64,000 nucleotides of DNA, taken from Pedobacter chitinilyticus (GTDB taxonomy: Bacteria > Bacteroidota > Bacteroidia > Sphingobacteriales > Sphingobacteriaceae). Location: positions 583,673 through 647,672 of the forward strand of contig NZ_QMHN01000001.1 of assembly GCF_003313385.1 (NCBI RefSeq). Direction: 5' to 3'. The notes below the pieces were generated by a model. It was not told the DNA's origin. It did no database searches and was given only the letters and a program-made list of their open reading frames with translations. Positions 52,631 through 61,545 of this stretch are shown one piece after another (within the stretch, counting starts at the first letter, position 1; every line of letters begins with the position of its first letter). Position numbers and translations under genes: made by a program.

Positions 52631-53647
52631 CTAAAACGAAATATCACTAAACTTCCCAATCTTCTTCCCGAAATATCTCCAAACAATACTCCCCTGTAAA
52701 ACACCCTGGTGCTGATGTAACGGGACTTGTTGTTTATCACGTTTTTCTGCAGTCCTGAAAAAACGCTTAAAGAACTGAAAGTGTGCTTTGTTAATCGAAA
52801 AGGCAAAAGCAAATTTCCCTTTTAACGCAAACTGGAACCAAGCCGCCAAATCTACCCACAAGCGAATGAAAACCTTGTATATCGCCTCGCCAAATGGAAG
52901 GTTCTTCTGCATAATAATCAGGTTATTCCTGAAATTAAGGTAGCTCTTAAAAGGACTGCTAGCATCTAAAGTACCTCCGCCAACATGGTAAACTTCCGCT
53001 GCAGTACAACAAACCACCGCATAACCCTTGTTTTTCAAACGCCAACACAAATCAATTTCTTCCATGTGTGCAAACAAGTCACCATCTAAACCACCCACTT
53101 CTTTCCAAACTTTACTTTTAATGAAAAATGCAGCCCCAGATGCCCAAAATATAGGTAAATCGCTATTGTATTGACCATGATCTTCTTCTAAGCGGTCGAA
53201 AATACGGCCACGGCAAAAAGTAAAACCGTAGTTATCTATAAATCCGCCAGCAGCTCCTGCATATTCAAACGACTGTTTGTTTTGTTGCCATTTAATTTTA
53301 GGTTGCGCTGCTGCTATTTTTTCATCGCTTTGCATTAAATCAATCACAGGTTTGATCCAATTTTCGGGCACTTCCACATCCGAATTAAGCAATACAAAAT
53401 AATCAGCATTAACTTTAGTCAAAGCTCTGTTATAGCCCTCGGCGAAGCCATAATTTTCATCATTCACAATTACCCTAACATCTGGATAGGTGGAAGCAAG
53501 AAAAGAAATAGAATCATCAGTAGAGGCATTATCGGCCACTATGATTTGCAGATTGCCGTATTTGCTTTGAGTAACACTTGGTAAAAACCGTTCTAAGAAA
53601 GATTTTCCATTCCAGTTTAATATCACAACAGCTACGCTAGGTTCCAT
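52631..53647 (-). CDS. Glycosyltransferase family 2 protein
   Basis: This 338-residue enzyme has a GT-A fold. The N-terminal block SVAVVILNWNGKSFLERFL, NASTDDSISFL at about 41-51 and the DxD-like NSDVEVPENW (about 88-97) bind the nucleotide-sugar and metal. GADFFIKSKVWKEVGGLDGDLFAHMEEIDLCWRLKNKG-like residues (about 170-208, containing the catalytic acid) are typical of rhamnosyl- or glucosyltransferases. The C-terminal 100 residues contain an amphipathic helix. It lies 33 bases before the acyltransferase gene, so the two may form an envelope-biosynthesis operon. The sugar and acceptor are unknown. Confidence 0.88.
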   Translation of the reverse strand: MEPSVAVVILNWNGKSFLERFLPSVTQSKYGNLQIIVADNASTDDSISFLASTYPDVRVIVNDENYGFAEGYNRALTKVNADYFVLLNSDVEVPENWIKPVIDLMQSDEKIAAAQPKIKWQQNKQSFEYAGAAGGFIDNYGFTFCRGRIFDRLEEDHGQYNSDLPIFWASGAAFFIKSKVWKEVGGLDGDLFAHMEEIDLCWRLKNKGYAVVCCTAAEVYHVGGGTLDASSPFKSYLNFRNNLIIMQKNLPFGEAIYKVFIRLWVDLAAWFQFALKGKFAFAFSINKAHFQFFKRFFRTAEKRDKQQVPLHQHQGVLQGSIVWRYFGKKIGKFSDISF

Positions 53648-53680
53648 TTATAATTGTATTATCTTAAGTATCATTTTTAT

Positions 53681-54562
53681 TTAGCCATTACTTTTCCATC
53701 TATTATGGCTCCATAACCAATATTCAGGTGCTTTTTGGATCGATTTGGTTAAGTGTTTGAAGAACAGTTCAGTAATTTCATGATCTTCAGTTGCGTCGGG
53801 ATTTAGGCAAAGCGGGACACAATCAATTTCGTAATATCCTCTTTTTACTCGGGTAACGTCGAAATAAAAGACTGGACGATTGGTTTGTTTTGCTATTTTT
53901 TCCAGCCCTAAAAGTACCGAGGTGGGTTGATGCATGAACTGAATGATATGCTGAACATCGATAACCATTGGACTTTGATCGCTTGCGAAGCAAAATAGGG
54001 TAGGTTTATCCTTGGTGGCTATTACTTCTCGTAACGTTTGGCGCATGGGAATAAAAACATTGCCAAACTTGGTTCGAAGTTGATTAAACCATTCCTCAAA
54101 AATCTTGTTGTTAATGGGTTTGTAAATTACACGTGGCGCTGTCGAAAATTTCAAACCACAAGCCATGGTGCCCAATTCCCAATTTCCATAATGTCCACAG
54201 CAAGCTAAGGCACTTTCTCCCTTTTGGAAATAAGCTTCTACTCGGTCAAAATTCTTCATTTTCACCCGTTTTAAAACTTCCGCCTTGCTAATGGAGCTCA
54301 TTTTGATAATTTCTACCATTAAATCGGTGAGGTAGTGGTAGAAGCGTTTTTCGATGGCAATAATTTCTGTTAGATTTTTTTCAGGAAAAGAATTGACTAG
54401 ATTTTTACGTACAACTTCCCTGCGATATTTTACAATGTAGTATACCAAGTAATATGAAATATTGGATATGCCAAACAGCAACCATAGCGGTAGAAGTGAA
54501 ATGAGATGCAAAAAAAATATCGCTATGCGCAAAAAACCTTTTTTAATCATTAATTTGGCCAC
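53681..54562 (-). CDS. Lysophospholipid / lipid A-type acyltransferase 2
   Basis: This 293-residue LpxL/HtrB-family protein has an N-terminal helix (about 9-36). It shares the pattern with the paralog at 19706: NLVNSFPEKNLTEIIAIEKRFYHYLTDLMVEI at about 57-88, GHYGNWELGTM with the catalytic histidine at about 118-128, DQSPMVIDV at about 192, and EYWLWSHNRWKSN at the end. The close similarity to the copy 34 kb away suggests functions in sequential acylation steps. A second start, M5 at 54550, is possible. It is transcribed with the glycosyltransferase gene, and the WbqC gene starts divergently 25 bases away. Confidence 0.88.
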   Translation of the reverse strand: MAKLMIKKGFLRIAIFFLHLISLLPLWLLFGISNISYYLVYYIVKYRREVVRKNLVNSFPEKNLTEIIAIEKRFYHYLTDLMVEIIKMSSISKAEVLKRVKMKNFDRVEAYFQKGESALACCGHYGNWELGTMACGLKFSTAPRVIYKPINNKIFEEWFNQLRTKFGNVFIPMRQTLREVIATKDKPTLFCFASDQSPMVIDVQHIIQFMHQPTSVLLGLEKIAKQTNRPVFYFDVTRVKRGYYEIDCVPLCLNPDATEDHEITELFFKHLTKSIQKAPEYWLWSHNRWKSNG

Positions 54563-54587
54563 TTGAATTGCAAACTTAAAGTATCAG

Positions 54588-55190
54588 ATGCAAAATCTAG
54601 CTATATTTCCACTATTTTATCTTCCACCAGTAAGTTGTTTTACCCTCTTAAAAGAAAATAATCTCGAGTTTGTTTTAGAGAAATTTGAACATTTTCCTAA
54701 ACAGACTTATAGAAATAGAGCTTCCATCGCTTCGCCAAATGGCACGTTGGATTTGGCAGTACCTGTAGTGAAAGGAGCCAAAATTCGTACGGCTTATAAG
54801 GATGTGAAGATTAGTGATGAAACAAGATGGCAACGCCTGCATTGGCTGAGTCTTCAAACATGCTATAGAAGCTCGGCCTATTTTGAATTCTATGAGGACG
54901 GTTTGGCTCCGTTTTACGAGAAGAAATACGATTTTCTATTTGATTATAATGTAGCGCTTTTCTCTTGGTTGCTTAAACAGCTTAAAATGCCTGCTGATTT
55001 AAAATTTACACAAAGTTATGAGCTTGAGGTCTCTAAGGATTATCGTAATGCGATGAGTAAAAAGGAAGTGCCGCAAATACAAACAAAGCCGTATTTTCAG
55101 GTGTTTAGCGACAGGAACGAATTTATTCCGAACTTGAGCATTGTTGATTTGCTATTCAACCAAGGCCCGCAGGCTAAAAATTACTTTTAA
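54588..55190 (+). CDS. WbqC family protein
   Basis: This 200-residue cytosolic protein has the WbqC family pattern. The start FPLFYLPPVSCFTLLKENNLEFVLEKFEHFPKQTYRNRASI (about 7-47) resembles the QPxYLPWxGYF...Y.KRSY.NR... blocks of the family, and TRWQRLHWLSLQTCYRSSAYFEFYEDGLAPFY (about 79-110) matches the second block. WbqC proteins are encoded in O-antigen or polysaccharide clusters, and the enzymatic activity is not settled. It is divergent from the acyltransferase gene and precedes corA by 11 bases. The polysaccharide link is inference. Confidence 0.85.
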   Translation: MQNLAIFPLFYLPPVSCFTLLKENNLEFVLEKFEHFPKQTYRNRASIASPNGTLDLAVPVVKGAKIRTAYKDVKISDETRWQRLHWLSLQTCYRSSAYFEFYEDGLAPFYEKKYDFLFDYNVALFSWLLKQLKMPADLKFTQSYELEVSKDYRNAMSKKEVPQIQTKPYFQVFSDRNEFIPNLSIVDLLFNQGPQAKNYF

Positions 55191-55201
55191 AGCTATTGCA
55201 T

Positions 55202-56320
55202 ATGGGGAAACCTACACGTTTTAAGCAGAAAAAAAAGCATTATGTGCTGCCTGAACCAGGTACAACACCTGGCTTTGTTTATATCGATGCTAACTCTTTA
55301 ACACCAAAAATTAGCCTTTATAGCTTTAATACGGATGATTTTAAGGTAGTTGAACTGGCTAATCTTAAAAATATCTCAGAGAAAACTGCAGACAAATCAA
55401 CCTTTTATTGGGTAGATATTAGAGGGTTAAATTCTGCGGAGATGTTTACTGTTTTTAGCGATGAACTGAAAATCCATAAGCTGGTTTTGGAAGACATTAC
55501 AAGGACTTATCACCGCCCTAAATTTGAGGAATACGAGGGATATAACTTTGCCATCAGTAGAATGTTAAATATTGCTGAGGACGGAGGCTTGGATAATGAA
55601 CAGGTTTCCTTTATCCAAACCAAAAATGTGCTTTATACCTTTCAGGAGAATTACGAAGACTGTTTGGATGCGGTAAGGAAACGCCTAAAAGATGGTAAAG
55701 GAAATATACGCATTAGTGGTACGGGGTATTTAATGTATGCACTCATGGATATGATTGTAGACTCTTATTTCTCTATTTTGAGCAAATGGAGTGAGGACTT
55801 GGATGCTATCGAAGATAAATTACTGGCCCGTCCAGATCGTTCAGTGATGTATGAAACACAGATGCTTAAACGTAACCTTATCTCGCTACGACGGGTAATT
55901 TGGCCTGAACGTGATAAGATGAATGATATTTTGCGTACAGAAAGCGATTTGATTACAGACCAGACCAAAATGTTTATCAAAGATGCTTACGACCATTGTA
56001 TACAGTTGATGGACATGCTGGAAAGTATGAAAGAGATTGCTTCTACCAACATTGATATGTACCTGTCTATCATCAGCAATAGGATGAACGAAATCATGAA
56101 GGTACTTACTATCATTTCTTCGATTTTTATTCCTTTAACCTTTATCGCTGGTATTTACGGCATGAACTTCGCCAAGCAGGACCCTGTTACAGGCAAAATT
56201 ATGCCAGGCAATATGCCCGAACTTTATCAGGAGCACGGTTACGAGTACACCTTGTTTGTAATGGCGCTCATTGCAGTGGTTCAAATCATCTTCTTTTGGC
56301 GTAAGGGGTGGTTTAAGTAG
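55202..56320 (+). CDS. corA: CorA-type magnesium/cobalt transporter
   Basis: This 372-residue protein has a large N-terminal cytoplasmic domain, two C-terminal membrane helices (about 307-327 and 345-365) and the signature GMN motif (YGMNF) at about 322-326. The final helix ends in a basic KGWFK tail. It forms a pentamer that admits Mg2+ and Co2+. I placed the start at ATG 55202; an in-frame TTG six bases upstream is less likely. The gene follows wbqC by 11 bases in the same direction, so both may be in one transcript. Confidence 0.92.
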   Translation: MGKPTRFKQKKKHYVLPEPGTTPGFVYIDANSLTPKISLYSFNTDDFKVVELANLKNISEKTADKSTFYWVDIRGLNSAEMFTVFSDELKIHKLVLEDITRTYHRPKFEEYEGYNFAISRMLNIAEDGGLDNEQVSFIQTKNVLYTFQENYEDCLDAVRKRLKDGKGNIRISGTGYLMYALMDMIVDSYFSILSKWSEDLDAIEDKLLARPDRSVMYETQMLKRNLISLRRVIWPERDKMNDILRTESDLITDQTKMFIKDAYDHCIQLMDMLESMKEIASTNIDMYLSIISNRMNEIMKVLTIISSIFIPLTFIAGIYGMNFAKQDPVTGKIMPGNMPELYQEHGYEYTLFVMALIAVVQIIFFWRKGWFK

Positions 56321-56595
56321 TTTGCTAGTGGTTAGTTCTTGTCTGGGTTTACTGGTTATTTGTTTATTGGTTAACTGCGTATAGCCATACTCGTCATCTC
56401 GACCGTAGTGAGAAGATCTTTGGATTTGTTTATTGTTTTCTCTCGCTGATTATTTATTAACCAACCGTAACGCTGATTGATTATTGAACATTGATTATTG
56501 CTCATTTAACATTAATCATTAACAATTAATCATTGACAACCTCTCTTGTTTTTTTCGTGTCAATGGCGTAGTTTCACTTTATCAAACTAAACTAA
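56321..56595. repeat. Non-coding stretch with dispersed repeats
   Basis: Family C-like tracts lie at 56325-56362 and 56470-56540 (TTATTGAACATTGATTATTG, and TTAATCATTAACAATTAATC). A short family B copy at 56394-56416 reads CGTCATCTCGACCGTAGTGAG. No gene is seen. Confidence 0.55.
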
Positions 56596-57822
56596 ATGAA
56601 CCAAGCCAATAAAAGCAAGAATGTTGCTTTAATTATCCTAGTAGCCTCCTTAGGTTACTTTGTAGATATCTATGATCTGATTTTATTTTCGGTAGTACGT
56701 GTAAAAAGCTTAAAGGATTTAGGCGTGGCCGATGGAGATATGCTTAGTGTGGGAGCAACCATTATTAATAGCCAAATGTTTGGTATGTTGGTGGGCGGAA
56801 TTATCTGGGGCGTGCTTGGCGATAAGCGTGGACGTTTAAGTGTGCTCTTCGGTTCTATCATTACATATTCATTAGCCAATATTGCCAATGGTTTTGTAAC
56901 TACAGTAGATGCCTACATCGTTGTTCGTTTTATTGCAGGAGTTGGTTTAGCAGGAGAGCTGGGGGCAGGAATTACTTTGGTAGCCGAAACCATGAGCAAG
57001 AAAAACAGGGGATACGGCACCATGATTGTTGCCTGTGTAGGCTTAATGGGAGCGGTAATGGCTGCATTGATTAGCGATCACTATACTTGGCAAACCAGCT
57101 ATTTCATTGGTGGTGGTATGGGTTTGCTGTTGCTCACGCTTCGTATTGGTTTGGTGGAATCGGGGATGTTTAAGGAAACTACCGAGAAAGGTGAGGTGCA
57201 GCGAGGCAATTTTTTCATGCTCTTCAATAATTGGGCTAGGTTTAAGAAATATTTATGCTGTATTTTAATTGGCCTGCCGCTGTGGTATGTGGTGGGGGTG
57301 CTGGTCACCTTTTCTCCAGAGTTTGGTAAAGCATTAAACGCTACAGGTGTTTTAAATGCAGGCAAGGGAATCATGTATTGTTATATCGGTATTTCTGTTG
57401 GCGATGTTGTGGCGGGTCTACTGTCGCAAATGCTTAAATCTAGAAAGCAGGTGATGTTTATCTTCTTGATTTTAACTGCTATTGCAGTGGCGGTGTATTT
57501 ATATTCTTTTGGAATTACTCCTGAACGTTTTATCTTACTAAGTCTCTTATTAGGCTTTGCATCGGGTTATTGGGCTACTTTTGTAACCATTGCCGCCGAG
57601 CAGTTTGGCACTAATTTACGCGCTACCGTTACTACTACAGTACCTAACTTTATTAGGGGGTCGTTGATCGCGATTACCACAGGCTTTCAATTTTTTAAAG
57701 ATAAACTGGGCATTTTACAAGGAGCGATGGTGGTAGGTGCTATCTGCATCATCATCTCGATAATTGCCTTAAGCCAGTTAAAGGAAACTTTTAGCAAGGA
57801 TTTGGATTATGTGGAGCATTGA
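56596..57822 (+). CDS. MFS transporter
   Basis: This 408-residue protein has about 12 hydrophobic helices in two six-helix halves. The MFS signature is visible in loop 2-3 (GGIIWGVLGDKRGRLSVLFGSII, about 67-90), in AGVGLAGELGAGITLVAETMSKKNRGYG (about 115-142) and in the second-half loop LLSQMLKSRKQVM (about 275-287). The pattern resembles metabolite:proton symporters (sugar acid or dicarboxylate). The substrate is unknown. It is a single gene between repeat-filled spacers. Confidence 0.85.
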   Translation: MNQANKSKNVALIILVASLGYFVDIYDLILFSVVRVKSLKDLGVADGDMLSVGATIINSQMFGMLVGGIIWGVLGDKRGRLSVLFGSIITYSLANIANGFVTTVDAYIVVRFIAGVGLAGELGAGITLVAETMSKKNRGYGTMIVACVGLMGAVMAALISDHYTWQTSYFIGGGMGLLLLTLRIGLVESGMFKETTEKGEVQRGNFFMLFNNWARFKKYLCCILIGLPLWYVVGVLVTFSPEFGKALNATGVLNAGKGIMYCYIGISVGDVVAGLLSQMLKSRKQVMFIFLILTAIAVAVYLYSFGITPERFILLSLLLGFASGYWATFVTIAAEQFGTNLRATVTTTVPNFIRGSLIAITTGFQFFKDKLGILQGAMVVGAICIIISIIALSQLKETFSKDLDYVEH

Positions 57823-58141
57823 TGAATGTGATGATGGAGTAATGGGATAATTTGATAATTCGATAATAAACTGATTTTATATTGAGCTTTAGCTGTCATC
57901 CAGAGCATACCCGTCCCGACACTTCGGGAGCGAAGGATCTTTATGTTATGGGTCTAAGGAGATTCCTCCTAGTGTCGGAATGACAAGGATTGCTATGATT
58001 GACAGACAATCCATAACTCATAACTTTCAACTCATAACTCAAGGCTCAAAACCAAAAAATGTCAATCTAATGTACTATATCACATTTGGTTTCAGATAGC
58101 GTTACAATAAGCCTAAATTTGGGTATACAACGGAGATCATT
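57823..58141. repeat. Non-coding region with family B repeats
   Basis: There are 319 bases without a gene. A family B element lies at 57894-57944 (GTCATCCAGAGCATACCCG then TCCCGACACTTCGGGAGCG), followed by a mirrored half at 57958-57990 (GGAGATTCCTCCTAGTGTCGG then GAATGACAAG). A family C-like tract lies at 58010-58050. The end is the hemF promoter region. Confidence 0.65.
58114..58121 (+). promoter_or_regulatory. Possible -7 element TAAATTTG before hemF
   Basis: This is a TAnnTTTG match 20 bases before the hemF start. A TTTG at 58085-58088 is 25 bases upstream, longer than the usual 19-21. Confidence 0.45.
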
Positions 58142-59035
58142 ATGTTTAAGGATAAGGTGGCGGAAGCTTACAAGCAAATACAGGATAGCATTTGCAGAGG
58201 TTTAGAGATTGCTGATGGTGAGGCACATTTTGAAGAAGAATTATGGCAACGCGAAGGCGGTGGTGGCGGACGAACCCGAGTGATGCAGCATGGTAAGGTG
58301 ATTGAAAAGGGCGGGGTTAACTTTTCTGCGGTATATGGCAAATTGCCAGAGGTAGTGCAGAAATCTTTTAAAGTAGACAACGACGAGTTTTTTGCAACAG
58401 GCGTTTCCATCGTGATCCATCCAGAAAATCCATTCGTACCTATCATACATATGAACATCCGTTATTTTGAGATGGATGAACAAACCCGCTGGTTTGGTGG
58501 TGGAATTGATTTAACACCGCATTATGTGATCCCTACAGATGTAAGGTTTTTTCACTACCATTTGAAACAGGCATGCGACCAATTTAAGGCAGACTTTTAC
58601 CCACGTTTCAAAAAGCTAGCAGATGATTATTTCTTTATCAAGCACCGCGATGAAACCCGTGGCGTAGGTGGTATTTTCTATGACAGATTAAAACCTGAAA
58701 ATACGGAATTAAGCTACGATCAGTTACTTGACTTTTCATTAGCAGTAGGTAATACCTTTGTGCCTGTTTACAGCGAATTGATAGATCGGAACAAGGACAA
58801 GGAATACGATGATTTTAATAAGGAATGGCAATATCTGCGTCGCAGCAGATACGCCGAATTTAACTTGGTATACGATTCAGGGACTAAATTTGGTTTAGAG
58901 ACTAATGGACGTATCGAAAGTATTTTAATGAGCTTACCACCAACCGCAAAGTGGAAATATAATGCGCAGCCATTGCCTAATACCGAAGAAGAAAATACCA
59001 TTAATCTCTTGAAAAAGGGAATTGACTGGATTTAA
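58142..59035 (+). CDS. hemF: Oxygen-dependent coproporphyrinogen III oxidase
   Basis: This 297-residue enzyme oxidatively decarboxylates two propionates of coproporphyrinogen III in heme synthesis. Signature blocks are WQREGGGGGRTRVMQHGKVIEKGGVNFS (about 35-62), HMNIRYFEM (about 101-109), WFGGGIDLTPHYV (about 115-127), KHRDETRGVGGIFYDRL (about 166-182) and the C-terminal AEFNLVYDSGTKFGLETNGRIESILMSLPP (about 238-267). The length matches the family. The enzyme needs molecular oxygen, so the organism is at least facultatively aerobic. It is a single-gene unit with a terminator at 59323. Confidence 0.95.
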   Translation: MFKDKVAEAYKQIQDSICRGLEIADGEAHFEEELWQREGGGGGRTRVMQHGKVIEKGGVNFSAVYGKLPEVVQKSFKVDNDEFFATGVSIVIHPENPFVPIIHMNIRYFEMDEQTRWFGGGIDLTPHYVIPTDVRFFHYHLKQACDQFKADFYPRFKKLADDYFFIKHRDETRGVGGIFYDRLKPENTELSYDQLLDFSLAVGNTFVPVYSELIDRNKDKEYDDFNKEWQYLRRSRYAEFNLVYDSGTKFGLETNGRIESILMSLPPTAKWKYNAQPLPNTEEENTINLLKKGIDWI

Positions 59036-59376
59036 TCGTTTTCGTCATTGCGAGGCACGAAGCAATCTAACAAATGGTTAATTATGGTGTTAGATTTCTC
59101 CCTTTGGTCGAAATGACGAGGCGTTAGTCTCTATGATCATTCAAAAAAAAATAATGTTAGGCCAAATTTAAGCACCAGAGGTAGAAGTGATTTGCGCTAT
59201 CTCACCACTTACGTCATTTCGACGAAGGAGAAATCTAGTACATAGTTTTTAAAATAGATTTTCCCCAAGGTATCGGGCATGCTGTTCCTTGCAATGACAA
59301 AATATAAAACATTCGAAAAATTAAAAAGCCCGCTAGATTTTCTAACGGGCTTTTTAGCTAAATAAACTAGTTTATT
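59036..59376. repeat. Non-coding region with a widespread GTCATTGCGAGG-type repeat and terminator
   Basis: There are 341 bases without a gene. At 59043-59070 is GTCATTGCGAGGCACGAAGC followed by AATCT; an inverted second half is at 59289-59300 (TTGCAATGAC). Between them are GTCGAAATGACGAGG (59107) and GTCATTTCGACGAAGGAG (59213). The region ends in the terminator at 59323. Confidence 0.65.
59323..59355. terminator. Bidirectional terminator between hemF and the peptidase gene
   Basis: AAAAAGCCCG-CTAGA at 59323-59336 pairs with TCTAA-CGGGCTTTTT at 59341-59355, with a short loop. It serves both converging genes. Confidence 0.85.
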
Positions 59377-61539
59377 TTATTTCCCTCCAGGAGGACAATT
59401 TTCTTTAAGAAATTTAGTGAAAGTTAATGCCAAATGCTCGCTAGTACCTTCGCCTTCACTAATGCTGTGCGTACGGTTCGGATAGCTCATCATTTGGAAG
59501 TTTTTACGGTATTTTACCAATTCGTTGATCAACATTTCCGCATTTTGATAATGTACGTTATCATCACCAGTACCATGTATCAATAGCAAATTCCCTTTCA
59601 GGTTTTTGGCATGCGTTACAGGCGAACCAGCCACATAAGCATCAGTCGTTGGAAATGGAGTGCCCATGTATCTTTCTTGATAAATATTATCGTAAGTCAA
59701 TTGGTTGGCTACTGGCGCTATTGAAATACCCGTTTTATAAATCTCTGGATATTGGAACAACAAGTTTAAGGTAGAAGAACCACCACCGCTCCATCCCCAA
59801 ACCGCTACTCTGTCTTTATCCATAAATGCGTTGGCTGCCAATAGTTTTTTTGCCGCCATGGCTTGGTCGCGGATGTTGATTTGGCCAATGTTTTTGTAAA
59901 TGGCTTTTCTCCATGCTTTACCTTTAGGAACTGGTGCCCCACGGTTATCCATAGAAACATAGATGTAGCCGTCTTTAGACATGTCTCCAGCATAAAGCCT
60001 ATTCATTCCAGCACTATAAACATCTAACGCTGTTGCGGAAGCAGGTTCGCCGTATACATAAAATACCACTGGATATTTTTTGGTTCTATCAAAGTTTTCT
60101 GGCTTTTTCATCCAACCGTCAAGCTCTACGCCATCTTCGGTCGTAATTTTAAAGAACTCTACTTTGTTTTTGGCTACGGTTTGGCTGCCCACTTGACTGG
60201 TAATGCTGCCTTGCATGCTCAATGGATTGTTTGTTTTAAAGTTCATCCATTCCGTTACAGGTCGTACGGTTGAACTTTGATAGCTGTGGAGTGCAAAAGC
60301 ACCAGTAGGAGAAATGGTATAATTATGGGTACCTGGTAAAACCGAAGGCGTCACCATTTCTAGTTTTCCTTTACCATCTAACTTGGTTTTATAAAGATAT
60401 TTTTGAGTGGCATTAGTTGGTGAAGCGCTGAAATAAACCACACCGTTTGCTTCGTCAATTAAATTCACTGCCATTACATCATAATTGCCATTGGTAATTA
60501 GTGTAGCTTTTTTGTTCTCTATGTTAATACGATAAAGGTGTGCCCATCCGTCTTTTTCGGTCTTTAAAACAAACTCTTTGTTGTTGTTAATCCAATCAAA
60601 GTCATCTACTGCATCAATCCAAGCTTTGTCAGATTCCTTGTAAACTTCGGTTAATTTGTTAGTGATAGCATTTGCCAAGAAAATGGTGCTTACATTTTGC
60701 TCACGGTTAAGTTGTTGCAAAATGATATTGTTTGAATTAGGAACCCAATCCATTCTAGGGATATAGTTCTGTATTTCGCTGCCTGGTACGCTTAACCATT
60801 TAGTTTGTGCAGTAGCAATGTCAACCACGCCCACTTTACAAGCCGAAGGGTCTTGACCAACTTTTGGATATTCTACAGGAACATTGTAAGAGTAGATGGA
60901 GTCCGTATTGTTAATCATTAGGAAGTTGCGGATTTTTCGAGCGTCAATTTGCCAGTAGGCGATAGATTTTCCATCAGGGCTCCAACGAAAACCATCTCTG
61001 CAATCAAATTCTTCTTCGTAGGCCCAGTCAAAAGTACCGTTAATTAATCTGGTGGTACCATCGGTGGTTAAAGCCTTGTTGCTGCCAGTAGCTAAGTCTT
61101 CTACGTAAATATTATGACCACTTACGTAAGCCACTTTACTGCCATCAGGCGAAAATTTAGCAAACATTAATGAGGAAGCAGGTTTGTCCTTACCAATTTG
61201 AACCAGTTTATTGGTGGTCATATCGGCTACCCAATAATCGCCACGGGTATCATAGCGCCAAACCTTTTTGCTATTGGTATAAATTAAGGCTTTCGTACCA
61301 TCATTACTTAGTTGGAAACTTCTAATTCTGATGGCTGGTTTGCCATTGGTTTGTGAAAGTAAATCGCTACTGATAATGACCTTGCGTTCGCTTTTAGGTA
61401 GGGTAATGCTTACAATTTCTCCGCCAACGTTTTGGTAATAGCTATTACCATCTTTGGCCCAATTTACACTTTGGGCATTGGCGTTGGCAGCAAAGCCAAG
61501 TACAATTGCGATTGCCCAAATTACTTTTTTGGTGTTCAT
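59377..61539 (-). CDS. Dipeptidyl-peptidase IV (S9 family)
   Basis: This 720-residue protease has a signal peptide (1-22, ANANAQS). The N-terminal propeller domain (about 30-480) holds the double-Glu motif at E175-E177 (DWAYEEEFD) that binds the substrate N-terminus. The C-terminal alpha/beta hydrolase domain (about 485-720) has catalytic S584 (GWSGGG), D659 (HGTGDDNVH) and H691 (NRTHSIS). It removes dipeptides, mainly X-Pro, from peptides in the periplasm. It is the last gene of a minus-strand cluster, 6 bases after the LTA-synthase-like gene, so both may share a transcript. The terminator at 59323 follows. Confidence 0.92.
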   Translation of the reverse strand: MNTKKVIWAIAIVLGFAANANAQSVNWAKDGNSYYQNVGGEIVSITLPKSERKVIISSDLLSQTNGKPAIRIRSFQLSNDGTKALIYTNSKKVWRYDTRGDYWVADMTTNKLVQIGKDKPASSLMFAKFSPDGSKVAYVSGHNIYVEDLATGSNKALTTDGTTRLINGTFDWAYEEEFDCRDGFRWSPDGKSIAYWQIDARKIRNFLMINNTDSIYSYNVPVEYPKVGQDPSACKVGVVDIATAQTKWLSVPGSEIQNYIPRMDWVPNSNNIILQQLNREQNVSTIFLANAITNKLTEVYKESDKAWIDAVDDFDWINNNKEFVLKTEKDGWAHLYRINIENKKATLITNGNYDVMAVNLIDEANGVVYFSASPTNATQKYLYKTKLDGKGKLEMVTPSVLPGTHNYTISPTGAFALHSYQSSTVRPVTEWMNFKTNNPLSMQGSITSQVGSQTVAKNKVEFFKITTEDGVELDGWMKKPENFDRTKKYPVVFYVYGEPASATALDVYSAGMNRLYAGDMSKDGYIYVSMDNRGAPVPKGKAWRKAIYKNIGQINIRDQAMAAKKLLAANAFMDKDRVAVWGWSGGGSSTLNLLFQYPEIYKTGISIAPVANQLTYDNIYQERYMGTPFPTTDAYVAGSPVTHAKNLKGNLLLIHGTGDDNVHYQNAEMLINELVKYRKNFQMMSYPNRTHSISEGEGTSEHLALTFTKFLKENCPPGGK

Positions 61540-61545
61540 ATTTGA

